A DNA stretch of 64,000 bases, taken from the NCBI GenBank assembly GCA_017503065.1, contig JAFVTT010000024.1, positions 1 to 64,000 of the forward strand, read 5' to 3'. Both the position numbers and the translations under genes were made by a program. The DNA comes from Bacteroidaceae bacterium. GTDB taxonomy: Bacteria; Bacteroidota; Bacteroidia; Bacteroidales; Bacteroidaceae. Of this stretch, positions 34,132 to 44,059 are shown piece after piece; within the stretch, counting starts at the first letter, position 1, and each line of letters begins with the position of its first letter. The notes below the pieces were generated by a model. The model was not told the origin of the DNA, ran no database searches, and worked only from the letters and a program-made list of their open reading frames with translations.

Positions 34132-35592
34132 ATGAAAAAGATTGTAATTTCTTTGGCCACCGCTTTGGCCGCAACAAGTGCTTTCGCCGGTGGTCTGTTG
34201 ACAACAACAAGCCAGAACGCTCATTACCTGCGTTTCTTCACACAGGATGCCAACATTACACTTTCCAGTCTTTATGCCAATCCCGCAGGTCAAGCTTTCC
34301 TGCATAACGGATGGCACATGGGTATCTCTTCAATGACTGCTATTCAGAGCCGTACTATTGATACAACTTTCCCCGCTTTTGCCCTGAACACAAACAACCC
34401 CAATCCGACACACACTTTTAAGGGCGAGGCTTTTGCCCCTGTGGTGCCTTCATTGGATGTTACCTATAATCAGGACAAGTGGAGCATTTCTGCTCACCTC
34501 GGTCTTGTAGGTGGCGGTGGTGCTTGCGAATTTGAGAACGGCCTTGGTTCTTTAGAGGCTCTTACTGTACAGAGCGGTATTCAGGGTATAGCCAACATGT
34601 GGGCAAATTCTCCCTATGGCAATACTGGCATGACCGTTGGTCAAGCAACTGTTATGGGTTATATGCAACAGGGTATGAGTAAGGAGCAGGCTATGGCACA
34701 GATGCAGAAGGATGCCGCTGCTTTTGGCGCACAAAACTTCAAGAACTACAGCGTGAATTCCTACATGAAGGGTAAGCAGTACTACTTCGGTCTGCAGGTT
34801 GGTGCTACATACAAGGTGCTGGACAATCTTGCCGTTTATGGTGGTATCCGTGGCGTTTATGCTACATGTAACTACAACGGCTTCGTTGATGACGTAACAG
34901 TGAACGGTACTGCTACAGGTACCGAACTGAGTCTTAATTGTGACCAGGTTGGTTTCGGCGTTACTCCTATCTTGGGTATCCACTACCGTCCTAACAAGCA
35001 TTGGGAACTGGCAGCCAAGTATGAGTTTAAGACTCGTATCCGTCTTGAGAACAACTCACGTATGAGCGAGGCTGCCGCAGCTTTTGCCGCTGATCCCACA
35101 CACCTGTTGTCTCAGTTTGCTGATGGCAAGAAAATTGCAGAGGACATGCCTGCACTGCTGACCGTTGGTGCACAGTACAGCCCCATCAAGGATTTGCGCA
35201 TTGCCGGTGCATGGCACTATTACTTCGACAAGTCTGCCACCAAGTATGGTGACAAGCACACCAGCGCATACATCGATCATAACACCATGGAGTTCCTGGC
35301 AGGTGTTGAATGGAAGTTCTGCAAGTGGATTACTGCTTCTTGCTCTTGGCAGAACACCAGTTATGGGCTGACTGACGCTTACATGAGTGACGTAAGTTTC
35401 AACCTTAGCAGCAACTCAATGGGTCTTGGTATACGTATACATCCCACCAAACTCTTCAATATAGACCTTGGTTACATGCACACCTTCTACAAGGACCGCG
35501 AGGTAACGTCTGTAACTGCACTGGGTAACAAGATTGACCGTTATTCTCGCACCAACGATGTTGTAGGTATTGGCTTCAACTTCGCTTGGTAA
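34132..35592 (+). CDS. FadL/OMPP1-like outer-membrane beta-barrel protein
   Basis: 486 residues with a signal peptide (1-19, ending SAFA). It contains ANITLSSLYANPAGQAFL near 40-57, the asparagine-proline-alanine-glycine block found at the start of FadL/OMPP1/TodX transport barrels, then a series of amphipathic strands and a C-terminal GIGFNFAW ending in Trp, as in most outer-membrane barrels. FadL-type proteins pass hydrophobic molecules such as long-chain fatty acids. The gene lies directly upstream of an acyl-activating fusion enzyme, which fits lipid uptake. The start at 34132 is chosen for its signal peptide; earlier in-frame codons overlap the promoter. Confidence 0.75.
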   Translation: MKKIVISLATALAATSAFAGGLLTTTSQNAHYLRFFTQDANITLSSLYANPAGQAFLHNGWHMGISSMTAIQSRTIDTTFPAFALNTNNPNPTHTFKGEAFAPVVPSLDVTYNQDKWSISAHLGLVGGGGACEFENGLGSLEALTVQSGIQGIANMWANSPYGNTGMTVGQATVMGYMQQGMSKEQAMAQMQKDAAAFGAQNFKNYSVNSYMKGKQYYFGLQVGATYKVLDNLAVYGGIRGVYATCNYNGFVDDVTVNGTATGTELSLNCDQVGFGVTPILGIHYRPNKHWELAAKYEFKTRIRLENNSRMSEAAAAFAADPTHLLSQFADGKKIAEDMPALLTVGAQYSPIKDLRIAGAWHYYFDKSATKYGDKHTSAYIDHNTMEFLAGVEWKFCKWITASCSWQNTSYGLTDAYMSDVSFNLSSNSMGLGIRIHPTKLFNIDLGYMHTFYKDREVTSVTALGNKIDRYSRTNDVVGIGFNFAW

Positions 35593-35641
35593 TCAAGAAT
35601 GTACATACCAATACATACATTAAATAAGTAACTATTCTGCT

Positions 35642-35696
35642 TTTGAGCGGCATGCCCCTACTGGCCGAGCCAGAGGAAAGGGAGGTGCCGCTCAAA
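35642..35696 (+). terminator. Large structured hairpin after the FadL-like gene
   Basis: TTTGAGCGGCA (35642-35652) pairs perfectly with TGCCGCTCAAA (35686-35696). Inside, CTGGC (35661-35665) pairs with GCCAG (35669-35673) and CCCCT can pair with AGGAAAGGG. It is followed by TTTATG rather than a long T-run. It may be a terminator or a leader structure of the fusion gene downstream. Confidence 0.6.
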
Positions 35697-35754
35697 TTTA
35701 TGAAAACGGGCGGTACTCTCCGTCGTGGCTAAACAACAACAAAAGAGCAGCATT

Positions 35755-38247
35755 ATGTATTACGAAAACAAGATAAAGGTCATCGACCGCGTGGCCATAG
35801 TGACTCCCACCGAGGAGATTTCCTATGCCGAGATGCTTGAGAACATCCGTCTTTTTGCATGCTATACCCCTGAGCAGAAGGAGGCCAAGACCATCGTCTT
35901 TGCCGAGAACTCCGTGGAGTGGATATACAGTTTCTTCTCCATCTGGCAGAACAAGGGCATTGCCATTCCCGTGGATGCCAGCAGCACCGTGGACGATGTT
36001 GCCTATATCCTGAACGATGCCCGCCCCGAGGCTATATGGGTAAGCGGACAAACTGAGGAAACGGCACGCCAGGCGATAGAGAAGGCCGGTGTAGATACCG
36101 TGGTGCTTCGCATGGACGACCTCTCAGGACTTGCCGCCCATGCCGAGACAAAGGAAACCGGTATCAGTTTCGAGGATAGCGACGTGTGCGTAATCCTTTA
36201 CACCTCCGGCACTACAGGTTTCCCCAAGGGCGTTATGCTCACCTTCAAGAACCTGCTGGTCAACATCGATGCCATTTCATGCAAGGAAGTGCCCATCTTC
36301 AACAAGAACAGCAGTACGCTCATTCTTCTGCCCCTGCACCATGTCATGCCCTTGGTTGGTACGCTTGTTGCCCCCATATTCAGCGAGTCGCAGGTGGTAT
36401 TGTGTCCCACTATGTCGGGTCCTGACATCATGGCTTCGTTGCAGAGAGGCAAGGTGACCATCATGGTGGGTGTGCCCCGTCTGTGGCAGACACTCTACAA
36501 CGGCATAAAGAAGAAAATAGACGAAAGCGCCCTTGCCAGCACACTCTACAAGTTGTGCGAAAAGGTGGGCAGTTACGGCTTCTCCAAGAAAGTGTTTGTC
36601 AGCGTCCATAAGAAGTTGGGCGGACACCTGATATATTGCGTCAGCGGTGGCGCCGCTCTGGACAAGGAGATAGGCATTGGCATGAAGACGCTGGGCATTA
36701 CCGTGCTCGAGGGTTATGGCATGACCGAGACTTCCCCCATGATATGTTTCACACGTCCCAGCGATGTCATACCCGGATGCTCGGGTCTGCCCTTGCCCTG
36801 TTGCGAGTGCAAGATAATTGACGGCGAGATGTGCGTGAAGGGCGACAACGTGATGAAGGGTTATTACAACCGCCCCGAGGAAACCGCCGAACTCTTCGAC
36901 GAGAACGGTTATCTGCATACCGGCGACCTGGCCCGTCTGGACGATAAAGGCAGGGTGTACATCACCGGCCGCAAGAAGGAAATCATCGTCCTGTCCAACG
37001 GCAAGAACGTGCAGCCCGTGGAGATAGAGTTCAAGTTGGAGAAGTACGACCAGTTCGTTAAGGAATGTGCCGTGTCATACTACAACGACAAGTTGGTGGC
37101 CGTCATCGTGCCCCAGGACGATATTGCCAAGGGCAAGACTGATGCGGAAATAGAGGCTTTGCTGAAGCACGAGGTTCTGGAACCCTACAACAACGAGGCC
37201 ATGAACTACAAGAAGGTGATGTCCATCTTAGTCCTTCACGGCGCCCTGCCCCGTACACGCCTGTCCAAGATTCAGCGCTTCAAGGTGCTGGATATGCTGA
37301 AGAACGGCGTTTCTGCCGCCAACACTCAGGCTGAGGCAAAGATTGTGGAGCCCGACATGGAGGAGTACCGCATCATGCGCGACTATGTAATGAAGGAGAA
37401 GCGTATGGATACCGTGCGTCCCACCGACCATCTGGAAACCGACCTCGGCCTTGATTCGCTGGACCGTGTCAGCATGCAGGAGTTCATAGAGCAGACCTTC
37501 GGAGCCGAGGTGAATGCAGACAGCATCCTGTCTTTCTCCACCCTGCAGGCTCTTGCCGAGCATATTGCCAAGCAGAAGAAGCATACCGAAGTGGCAGAGG
37601 AGGTGGATTGGCACACTCTGCTCACCAACACTCCTGCTGTCCTGCCTTCCAAACCTACTGCCCTGCTGCCCATCAGCGCAGGCTTGGCCGAATTGTTCAA
37701 CCGTCTGTACTTCCGCCTGTCCGTGAAGGGTAAGGAGAACATCCCCGCCAAGGGTCCCTTTATCATTGCCCCCAACCACCAGAGTTTCCTGGATGGACCT
37801 GTCGTTACCAGTGGCCTGTCGTTCAGTACCCTGAAGGACTGCTACTTCTATGCCACCGAGGAGCATGTGAAGTCCAAGGCAAGACAATCCTTTGCACGTC
37901 AGTGCAATGTCATCCTGATGCAGCGTGCCAACCTGAAGACCTCCATACAGAACATGGCTCAGGTACTGCGTGCAGGCAAGAACCTTATTATATTCCCTGA
38001 AGGCCGCCGTACCAACACCGGCGAGATGGGACAGTTCAAGAAGACCTTTGCCATTCTGTCCAAGGAACTTCGCGTTCCCATCGTTCCCGTGCGCATAACA
38101 GGTGCTTTCGAGGCTCTGCCCCGCCAGAAGTCCCTGCCCCGTCCCCACAAGATTACCGTGGAGTATCTGCCGGCCATCATGCCCGATCCCACCAAGTCTT
38201 ACGACGAGATAGCCGAGCAGGTAAAGAAGGCCATAGCACTGGATTGA
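35755..38247 (+). CDS. Acyl-activating enzyme - ACP - PlsC acyltransferase fusion
   Basis: 830 residues with three domains. Residues 1-520 are an AMP-binding acyl-CoA/acyl-ACP synthetase (YTSGTTGFPKG at 149-159, YGMTETSP at 321-328, HTGDLARLD at 388-396, GRKKEII at 405-411). Residues 535-605 are an acyl carrier protein with LGLDSLD (Ser568 for phosphopantetheine). Residues 640-830 are a PlsC-type acyltransferase (NHQSFLDG at 674-681, FPEGRRTNTG at 747-756). Together they can activate a free fatty acid, load it on the internal ACP and transfer it to a lysophospholipid or glycerophosphate, like E. coli Aas but with a built-in carrier. ATG at 35755 is preferred; a GTG at 35725 in frame is possible. 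Confidence 0.9.
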   Translation: MYYENKIKVIDRVAIVTPTEEISYAEMLENIRLFACYTPEQKEAKTIVFAENSVEWIYSFFSIWQNKGIAIPVDASSTVDDVAYILNDARPEAIWVSGQTEETARQAIEKAGVDTVVLRMDDLSGLAAHAETKETGISFEDSDVCVILYTSGTTGFPKGVMLTFKNLLVNIDAISCKEVPIFNKNSSTLILLPLHHVMPLVGTLVAPIFSESQVVLCPTMSGPDIMASLQRGKVTIMVGVPRLWQTLYNGIKKKIDESALASTLYKLCEKVGSYGFSKKVFVSVHKKLGGHLIYCVSGGAALDKEIGIGMKTLGITVLEGYGMTETSPMICFTRPSDVIPGCSGLPLPCCECKIIDGEMCVKGDNVMKGYYNRPEETAELFDENGYLHTGDLARLDDKGRVYITGRKKEIIVLSNGKNVQPVEIEFKLEKYDQFVKECAVSYYNDKLVAVIVPQDDIAKGKTDAEIEALLKHEVLEPYNNEAMNYKKVMSILVLHGALPRTRLSKIQRFKVLDMLKNGVSAANTQAEAKIVEPDMEEYRIMRDYVMKEKRMDTVRPTDHLETDLGLDSLDRVSMQEFIEQTFGAEVNADSILSFSTLQALAEHIAKQKKHTEVAEEVDWHTLLTNTPAVLPSKPTALLPISAGLAELFNRLYFRLSVKGKENIPAKGPFIIAPNHQSFLDGPVVTSGLSFSTLKDCYFYATEEHVKSKARQSFARQCNVILMQRANLKTSIQNMAQVLRAGKNLIIFPEGRRTNTGEMGQFKKTFAILSKELRVPIVPVRITGAFEALPRQKSLPRPHKITVEYLPAIMPDPTKSYDEIAEQVKKAIALD

Positions 38248-38282
38248 CGTTTGTTTCCGGAAAACGGAATTGTTTATAAAAA

Positions 38283-38318
38283 AGGAGCGCTGTGATACAT
38301 TGTTATCATGGCGCTCCT
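38283..38318 (-). terminator. Terminator between the fusion gene and the BASS transporter gene
   Basis: AGGAGCGC and GCGCTCCT pair, with an inner TGATA/TATCA stem. On the minus strand it is followed by TTTTTTATAAAC, so it ends the transporter transcript; it can also act on the fusion gene arriving from the other side. Confidence 0.8.
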
Positions 38319-38349
38319 CTGATTCCTGTGCTGTTTCGTGAATGCTGCT

Positions 38350-39345
38350 CTAATCCTTTCCCTTCTTGTCCGACATCACGAAGAGGTTTGCCAACAGAGT
38401 GCCGGAAATGGAATGATATGCACAACTGATGGCACACGGTACCACACAAAGTATGGCCTCGGGATTGGTGGCGAGGATTTCGGGGTTTGCAAAGTATGAG
38501 GTTGCAAGCACTGTGGCCATGCCCGCATTCTGCATACCCACTTCTATGGATATGGTACGTCTCTTGGCCTTGTTGAAATGGAACAAGTATCCGATACCGT
38601 ATCCTGTGGCATAACCCAAAGTGTTGTGGAAGAAAACGACGCATAGCATGAGCAGGAACAGGGAAAGTCCGCTGTTCATCAGTTGTGGAGTGACCTGTGC
38701 CACAACACCGCCTACGATGAGCGCGAGGCACGTTACGCTGACACCCGGCATGACCGACTGTATGTCCTTGAATACGCGCTTCTTGCCCATCAGGGTATTT
38801 GCCGTGAAACCTATGGCCACTGGTATTAGTGTGATAAGGAGTATGCCCTGAAACATGCCTATAACGTCCACTTCAATCCTGCTTCCTGCCAGCCACCATA
38901 CAAGCAACGGAGTCATCAGTGGAGCCAGAAGGGTGGAGGCTGTGGTCATGCCCACCGAGTACGCGACATCGCCACGGCACAGGTAGGACATGATATTGCT
39001 GGATACTCCGCCCGGGCAGCACCCCACCAGGATTATGCCTATGGAGAGGTAGGGGTTGAGATTGAAGGCTTGAGTCAGCGTCCATGCTATCAGTGGCATG
39101 AGGGTGTATTGTGCACAGGCCCCGATGAATATGTCCAACGGACGTCTGAACAGTTCCCTGAAGTCGTCAGTGGTCAGTGTCAGCCCCATCGTAAGCATGA
39201 TGATGCCCAGAATGACACTGGAAACGTCTCCTTTTACCCAAGTGAATGTCTCCGGCAGGAAGAACGCCAAAATGGCTGCCGCTATGACATAGAGCGAGGA
39301 GTGTGAGGCGAGAAGGTTACTTGTTCGCAACAGCAATGTTGTCAT
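38350..39345 (-). CDS. Bile acid:sodium symporter (BASS) family transporter
   Basis: 331 residues, about ten helices. LGIIMLTMGLTLTTDDFREL (46-65) and ILVGCCPGGVSSNIMSYLCRGDVAYSV are the BASS family blocks (the second holds the Na+ sites), and EVGMQNAGMATVLA (about 280) is the matching C-terminal repeat. It probably imports an organic acid with sodium; in bacteria such proteins carry bile acids, pantoate or other anions, which cannot be told here. Single gene with its own terminator. Confidence 0.88.
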   Translation of the reverse strand: MTTLLLRTSNLLASHSSLYVIAAAILAFFLPETFTWVKGDVSSVILGIIMLTMGLTLTTDDFRELFRRPLDIFIGACAQYTLMPLIAWTLTQAFNLNPYLSIGIILVGCCPGGVSSNIMSYLCRGDVAYSVGMTTASTLLAPLMTPLLVWWLAGSRIEVDVIGMFQGILLITLIPVAIGFTANTLMGKKRVFKDIQSVMPGVSVTCLALIVGGVVAQVTPQLMNSGLSLFLLMLCVVFFHNTLGYATGYGIGYLFHFNKAKRRTISIEVGMQNAGMATVLATSYFANPEILATNPEAILCVVPCAISCAYHSISGTLLANLFVMSDKKGKD

Positions 39346-39439
39346 ATGTATTCTTTGCTTCTATTCATGAAATGACAGAATCCCACCATACAGCCATATC
39401 TTGGAATGACGGTAACGGTGGGATTGGTATGGTGCAATT

Positions 39440-39463
39440 TACCTTATTATATTATATAAGGTA
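39440..39463 (-). terminator. Palindrome at the prs stop codon
   Basis: TACCTTAT and ATAAGGTA pair over the prs stop codon (39452-39454). Another inverted pair, AATCCCACC (39379-39387) and GGTGGGATT (39417-39425), follows. One or both may end the prs transcript. Confidence 0.45.
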
Positions 39464-40390
39464 TTGGTCGCTTATGCTTTCGTTGTCCTGTACGCTGCGG
39501 ATGGTGTTGGCAATGAGTTCTGCAACAGAAAGCTGCTTCACCTTAGCGCAGGAACCGTGGTAGGGGATTGAGTCGGTGAAAATCATCTCCTCCAGTGCGC
39601 ACGCTTCAACACGCTCGTTGGCAGGACCGCTCATTATGCAGTGGCTGGCCAATGCACGGACGCTGCGTGCACCCTTTTCCTTCAGCAGGTCGGCAGCCTT
39701 GGTGATTGTGCCTGCGGTGTCCACCATATCGTCAATGAGGACAACGTCCGCACCCTCAACGTCGCCGATGACATCCATGTGGGCAACCTCGTTGGCCTTC
39801 TTGCGGGTCTTGTTGCACATTACCATGGGGCAGTTGAAGAATTTTGCATAAGAGGAAGCGCGCTTGCTGCCGCCCACGTCGGGACTTGCAATTACAAGGT
39901 TCTCCAGTTGCAACGACTTGATGTATGGCAGCAATACGCTGCTGGCATAGAGGTGATCAACGGGGACATTGAAGAAACCTTGCTCCTGGTCGGCATGCAG
40001 GTCCATGGTTATCATGCGGTCGATGCCGGCAACGGTAAACATGTCGGCAACCAGCTTTGCGGCGATGCTCACACGAGGCTTGCTCTTGCGGTCCTGGCGT
40101 GCCCAGCCGAAGTAGGGTACAACGGCATTTACTGTGCGTGCAGAGGCTCGCTTGGCAGCATCTATCATAAGCAGGAGTTCCATGAGGTTGTCTGCATTGG
40201 GAAAGGTGCTTTGAACCAGGTAGACATCCTTGCCACGTATGCTTTCTTCAAAGCACACCTCGAATTCGCCGTCAGCGAAACGGGTTACTGTCATGTTGCC
40301 CAGCTCGCAACCAAGGCTGGCGCAAATTTTCTCGGCAAGATAGCGTGTAGCAGTGCCGGAGAATACCTTGAATGACTTGTTCTCAATCAT
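39452..40390 (-). CDS. prs: Ribose-phosphate pyrophosphokinase
   Basis: 312 residues, the usual length. FADGEFEVCFEESIRGKDVY near the N-terminus, YFGWARQDRKSKPR (ATP loop), and VVLIDDMVDTAGTI (about 217-230, the PRPP-binding loop) are conserved. It makes phosphoribosyl pyrophosphate from ribose 5-phosphate and ATP for nucleotide, His, Trp and NAD synthesis. It starts 55 bases after the thiE-like gene ends and is probably co-transcribed with it. Confidence 0.95.
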   Translation of the reverse strand: MIENKSFKVFSGTATRYLAEKICASLGCELGNMTVTRFADGEFEVCFEESIRGKDVYLVQSTFPNADNLMELLLMIDAAKRASARTVNAVVPYFGWARQDRKSKPRVSIAAKLVADMFTVAGIDRMITMDLHADQEQGFFNVPVDHLYASSVLLPYIKSLQLENLVIASPDVGGSKRASSYAKFFNCPMVMCNKTRKKANEVAHMDVIGDVEGADVVLIDDMVDTAGTITKAADLLKEKGARSVRALASHCIMSGPANERVEACALEEMIFTDSIPYHGSCAKVKQLSVAELIANTIRSVQDNESISDQYLI

Positions 40391-40445
40391 TGTCTTGTGG
40401 AATATATAGGGTTCTTTTATCTTGTCGCCATCTCTGAGTGAGAGC

Positions 40446-41054
40446 CTATTCTGATGCTTTCCTCAGTTTGTGGAAGTGCTTGATGACATCCTTGAAATCC
40501 ATGCCGCTGTGTATGTTGAAGCGTTTCCAAAGGTCGCTGCACACCACGGCTCCTCCGAAGCCGAGTTCGCGCACTTGCTGAATGTTCTCAAGGCTGATAC
40601 CAGTCTGTGCCATCACACGTTTGTCTATAAGGCCACGCCTGCTTGCGTCGCGCAACTGTTCGTGTGTGTATAGCGCCTTGCTTCCGTTGCCGGAAGCGCT
40701 GTCGTACACGTCCCTCAGTATGACATACTGGTTCTTCTTTTTGGCCTCGGGCAGTTCGTCCAGACTGTAGCATGTGCGTGTGGTCACGCCTTTGTAGCCT
40801 TGCGGTATGTTTGGATTACGCTCAGATATATGTATGCCCATCAGGTCGAATTCCTCTTTCAGATAGAAGTGGTCGTTGGTTATTATGCGCTGGTGGTATT
40901 TTTCAGGAAGCAGTGTGAGCAGGCGTTCGCAGTATACGGGTTCCGAGTTAGGCTTGCGCAGATGCAAAATATCCAAGCCTTCCTCAAAAAGTGTTGCCAG
41001 TATCTTGTCTTCCTCTACGAAAAAGTTGGGGCTGCTAAGTAATAATAACTTCAT
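40446..41054 (-). CDS. Thiamine phosphate synthase-like protein (ThiE/TenI family)
   Basis: 202 residues, TIM-barrel. GLDILHLRKP near 24-33, RIITNDHFYLKEEFDLMGIH (about 56-75) and GFGGAVVCSDLW are the ThiE/TenI blocks. ThiE joins the pyrimidine and thiazole halves of thiamine; TenI-like paralogues act on thiazole tautomers or other substrates. No other thiamine gene is near, so the exact role is open. The start at 41054 (MKLLLLSSP) is used because the promoter box at 41082-41089 lies upstream of it and inside the longer frame. Confidence 0.75.
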   Translation of the reverse strand: MKLLLLSSPNFFVEEDKILATLFEEGLDILHLRKPNSEPVYCERLLTLLPEKYHQRIITNDHFYLKEEFDLMGIHISERNPNIPQGYKGVTTRTCYSLDELPEAKKKNQYVILRDVYDSASGNGSKALYTHEQLRDASRRGLIDKRVMAQTGISLENIQQVRELGFGGAVVCSDLWKRFNIHSGMDFKDVIKHFHKLRKASE

Positions 41055-41081
41055 GACTCCTTTGGTAGGTTTATAACGATG

Positions 41082-41089
41082 CAAAGGTA
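41082..41089 (-). promoter_or_regulatory. Promoter -7 box of the thiE-like/prs operon
   Basis: TACCTTTG on the minus strand, 28 bases upstream of the ATG at 41054. Confidence 0.65.
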
Positions 41090-41202
41090 CAAATAAGTGA
41101 GGTATTTACCAAGTTATAGTACATCTATTTTTCGTAAAACACAGGAAAGTACCGAAAAGTATTGAATGTACCATGGTGCTGTATTATAATATAAAAAAAG
41201 GA

Positions 41203-41230
41203 GAGGACTCTGCTTCACAGCAAAGTCCTC
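41203..41230 (-). terminator. Terminator of rpsP
   Basis: GAGGACT (41203-41209) and AGTCCTC (41224-41230) pair with an inner GC/GC closure. On the minus strand it is followed by TCCTTTTTTTATA. Confidence 0.85.
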
Positions 41231-41276
41231 TTATGTTTGTTTGGAATTTGTCTTGGAAAATGTTTGAATTTGTTGA

Positions 41277-41813
41277 TTATGCCTCTGCAGGAGCCTCTGT
41301 GGTTTCTGTTTCAGCAGTCTCTGCGGCCTCAGCCTCAGCCTTTGCGGCAGCCTCGGCAGCCTTCTTGTCAGCTACCTTCTGAGCGATTGCCTCTGCGGTT
41401 TTCTTCTCAGCCTCTAAACGTGCAGCCTCGGCCTGCTTCTTTGCAGCGGCCTCCTTGGCAGCGAATGCAGCCAGACCCTTCTGCTTGTCAGCCTTCCAGG
41501 CATCGAACTTTGCCTGAGCGGCAGCCTCGTCGAACGCACCCTTCTTGACGCCACCACGGAGGTGCTTCATCATGTACACGCCCTCGTTGGAGAGGATGTT
41601 GCGTACGGTGTCAGTGGGCTGTGCGCCGGTCTCTACCCAGTACAATGCACGGTCAAATTTCAAATCTACAGTGGCAGGATTGGTGTTGGGGTTGTAGGTA
41701 CCAATCTTTTCTGTAAACTTACCATCACGTGGTGCTCTTACATCAGCGATCACGATGCTGTAGAAAGCGTAGCTCTTACGGCCGTGGCGCTGTAAACGGA
41801 TTTTTGTTGCCAT
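41277..41813 (-). CDS. rpsP: 30S ribosomal protein bS16 with Ala/Glu-rich tail
   Basis: 178 residues. The first 85 are the normal bS16 ([20 protein letters not shown], then [20 protein letters not shown]). The rest, about 90 residues, is a lysine-, alanine- and glutamate-rich helical extension ending [10 protein letters not shown]. Long bS16 tails are common in Bacteroidetes. bS16 helps assemble the 30S body. The gene is alone between its promoter (41875-41882) and terminator, not in the rpsP-rimM-trmD-rplS cluster of Proteobacteria. Confidence 0.95.
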   Translation of the reverse strand: MATKIRLQRHGRKSYAFYSIVIADVRAPRDGKFTEKIGTYNPNTNPATVDLKFDRALYWVETGAQPTDTVRNILSNEGVYMMKHLRGGVKKGAFDEAAAQAKFDAWKADKQKGLAAFAAKEAAAKKQAEAARLEAEKKTAEAIAQKVADKKAAEAAAKAEAEAAETAETETTEAPAEA

Positions 41814-41874
41814 AATTTTTTAATTAATGGTTTTATAGGTTTGAAATAATGCAATTAACCCGTAATTGCGGGTG

Positions 41875-41882
41875 CAAAGATA
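41875..41882 (-). promoter_or_regulatory. Promoter -7 box of rpsP
   Basis: TATCTTTG on the minus strand, about 62 bases upstream of the ATG at 41813. Confidence 0.65.
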
Positions 41883-42017
41883 CAACTTTTTCACGAAAGA
41901 TACTGCAGATGGGGCAACAAAAACGGCAAACGCACTGATTTTCGCTCCAAAAAACCGTTCTTTGAGGTTTCAGGTGAAAGGTGAAACTTGAAACTTGAAA
42001 CCTGCCCCCCAAAAAAA

Positions 42018-42045
42018 AAGACGCCCGAAGGGGTAACCTTCGGGC
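42018..42045 (-). terminator. Terminator of gap
   Basis: GCCCGAAGG (42023-42031) and CCTTCGGGC (42037-42045) form a 9 bp stem with loop GGTAA. On the minus strand it is followed by GTCTTTTTTTTT. Confidence 0.92.
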
Positions 42046-42072
42046 GCCATAATGTTATAACGGATTGTTGGA

Positions 42073-43101
<1,029 letters not shown>

Positions 43102-43214
43102 TTAGATTTTAAAATGAAAAACTATGGTTTACTAACTCTTATACTATTATAATATATTATGTATGCTCCTTTTCCGCGGTTGGGCAGGGGATGGGCAGTG
43201 CTCCGCCCCCGGCA

Positions 43215-43307
43215 TCAGCCACAATTGCAGTATTCTGCACTCTTGCATGCTGCCATAAGCATGAGCATCACAATGCTCGCAAGGGCATAAACTAAGTTTT
43301 TACTCAC
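43215..43307 (-). CDS. Tiny lipoprotein of 30 residues
   Basis: Minus-strand frame starting at GTG (43305-43307): first residues VSKNLVYALASIVMLMLMAA, then Cys21, then KSAEYCNCG. It has a basic start, a hydrophobic stretch and a lipobox (LMAAC) followed by a short acidic and cysteine-containing tail. A TAAATTTG promoter box ends 20 bases upstream, and AAAGAAAAGAAAGAAAA gives an A-rich ribosome site. It would be a membrane-anchored peptide with three cysteines. I recall similar CKSAEYCNCG endings in other Bacteroidales but cannot confirm. It lies between gap and mscL. Confidence 0.55.
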   Translation of the reverse strand: MSKNLVYALASIVMLMLMAACKSAEYCNCG

Positions 43308-43327
43308 TTTTCTTTCTTTTCTTTGCG

Positions 43328-43335
43328 CAAATTTA
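43328..43335 (-). promoter_or_regulatory. Promoter -7 box of the tiny lipoprotein gene and perhaps gap
   Basis: TAAATTTG on the minus strand, 20 bases before the GTG at 43307 and about 240 bases before the gap ATG. Confidence 0.45.
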
Positions 43336-43418
43336 CAAAATTCTTTTTAATTTCGCACCGCAATTGAAGAATAAATTTTAACAAGACAATATTATTAAAC
43401 ACTAAAAATTTCATTTTA

Positions 43419-43892
43419 ATGGCAAAGAGTACATTTTTACAGGACTTCAAGGCCTTCGCGATGAAGGGCAATGTTATTGACATGGCCGTGGGTGTGATCA
43501 TCGGCGGTGCATTCGGCAAGATCGTAACCAGCGTGGTAAACGACCTGATCATGCCCACCGTGGGCATGCTTGTGGGCGGTGTGAACTTCACCGACCTGAA
43601 ACTCACCATGAAGGAGGCCGTTCCCGAGAAACTGAACGAGGCCGGCGAGGTGATTGAGGCTGCCGTTCCTGCCGTGACGCTGAACTATGGCAACTTCCTG
43701 CAGCAGACCTTCGACTTCCTCATCATCGCCTTCTGCATCTTCCTGATGATCAAGGGCATTGCCAAGCTGAACAACATGAAGAAGAAGGAAGAGGAAGCAC
43801 CCGCAGAACCAACTCCCGCTCCCGAACCCGAACCCAGCGCAGAGGAGAAACTGCTGACCGAAATACGCGACCTGCTGAAGAACAAGCAGTAA
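43419..43892 (+). CDS. mscL: Large-conductance mechanosensitive channel
   Basis: 157 residues. [20 protein letters not shown] is the conserved first helix, [18 protein letters not shown] follows, and [19 protein letters not shown] is the second helix. The C-terminal 45 residues are Pro/Glu-rich ([16 protein letters not shown]) and end in a short charged helix, longer than the E. coli protein. It opens at high membrane tension and releases solutes on osmotic downshock. Monocistronic, with a strong terminator. Confidence 0.95.
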   Translation: MAKSTFLQDFKAFAMKGNVIDMAVGVIIGGAFGKIVTSVVNDLIMPTVGMLVGGVNFTDLKLTMKEAVPEKLNEAGEVIEAAVPAVTLNYGNFLQQTFDFLIIAFCIFLMIKGIAKLNNMKKKEEEAPAEPTPAPEPEPSAEEKLLTEIRDLLKNKQ

Positions 43893-43913
43893 AGAGATAC
43901 ACAACAAAAAGAC

Positions 43914-43953
43914 AAGCAAGCCCACGCTCTATGCCACGGGCTTGCTTTTTTGT
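43914..43953 (+). terminator. Terminator of mscL
   Basis: AAGCAAGCCC (43914-43923) and GGGCTTGCTT (43938-43947) form a 10 bp stem, followed by TTTTGTTGTTG. Confidence 0.92.
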
Positions 43954-44059
43954 TGTTGTCCTGTAAAAGGGGATTCCTGTTCGATTGGTGTCCGGTAAAC
44001 AAAACAATCTAATTGAGTTATAGGCGTTTATATTGTGCCAAGCCCCTATTTGGACATGG

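Noticed and set aside
35655..35680. Possible cobalamin riboswitch (CCCCTACTGG and GCCAG resemble its core)
   Set aside because: The region is far too short and lacks the other conserved boxes; no cobalamin gene follows.
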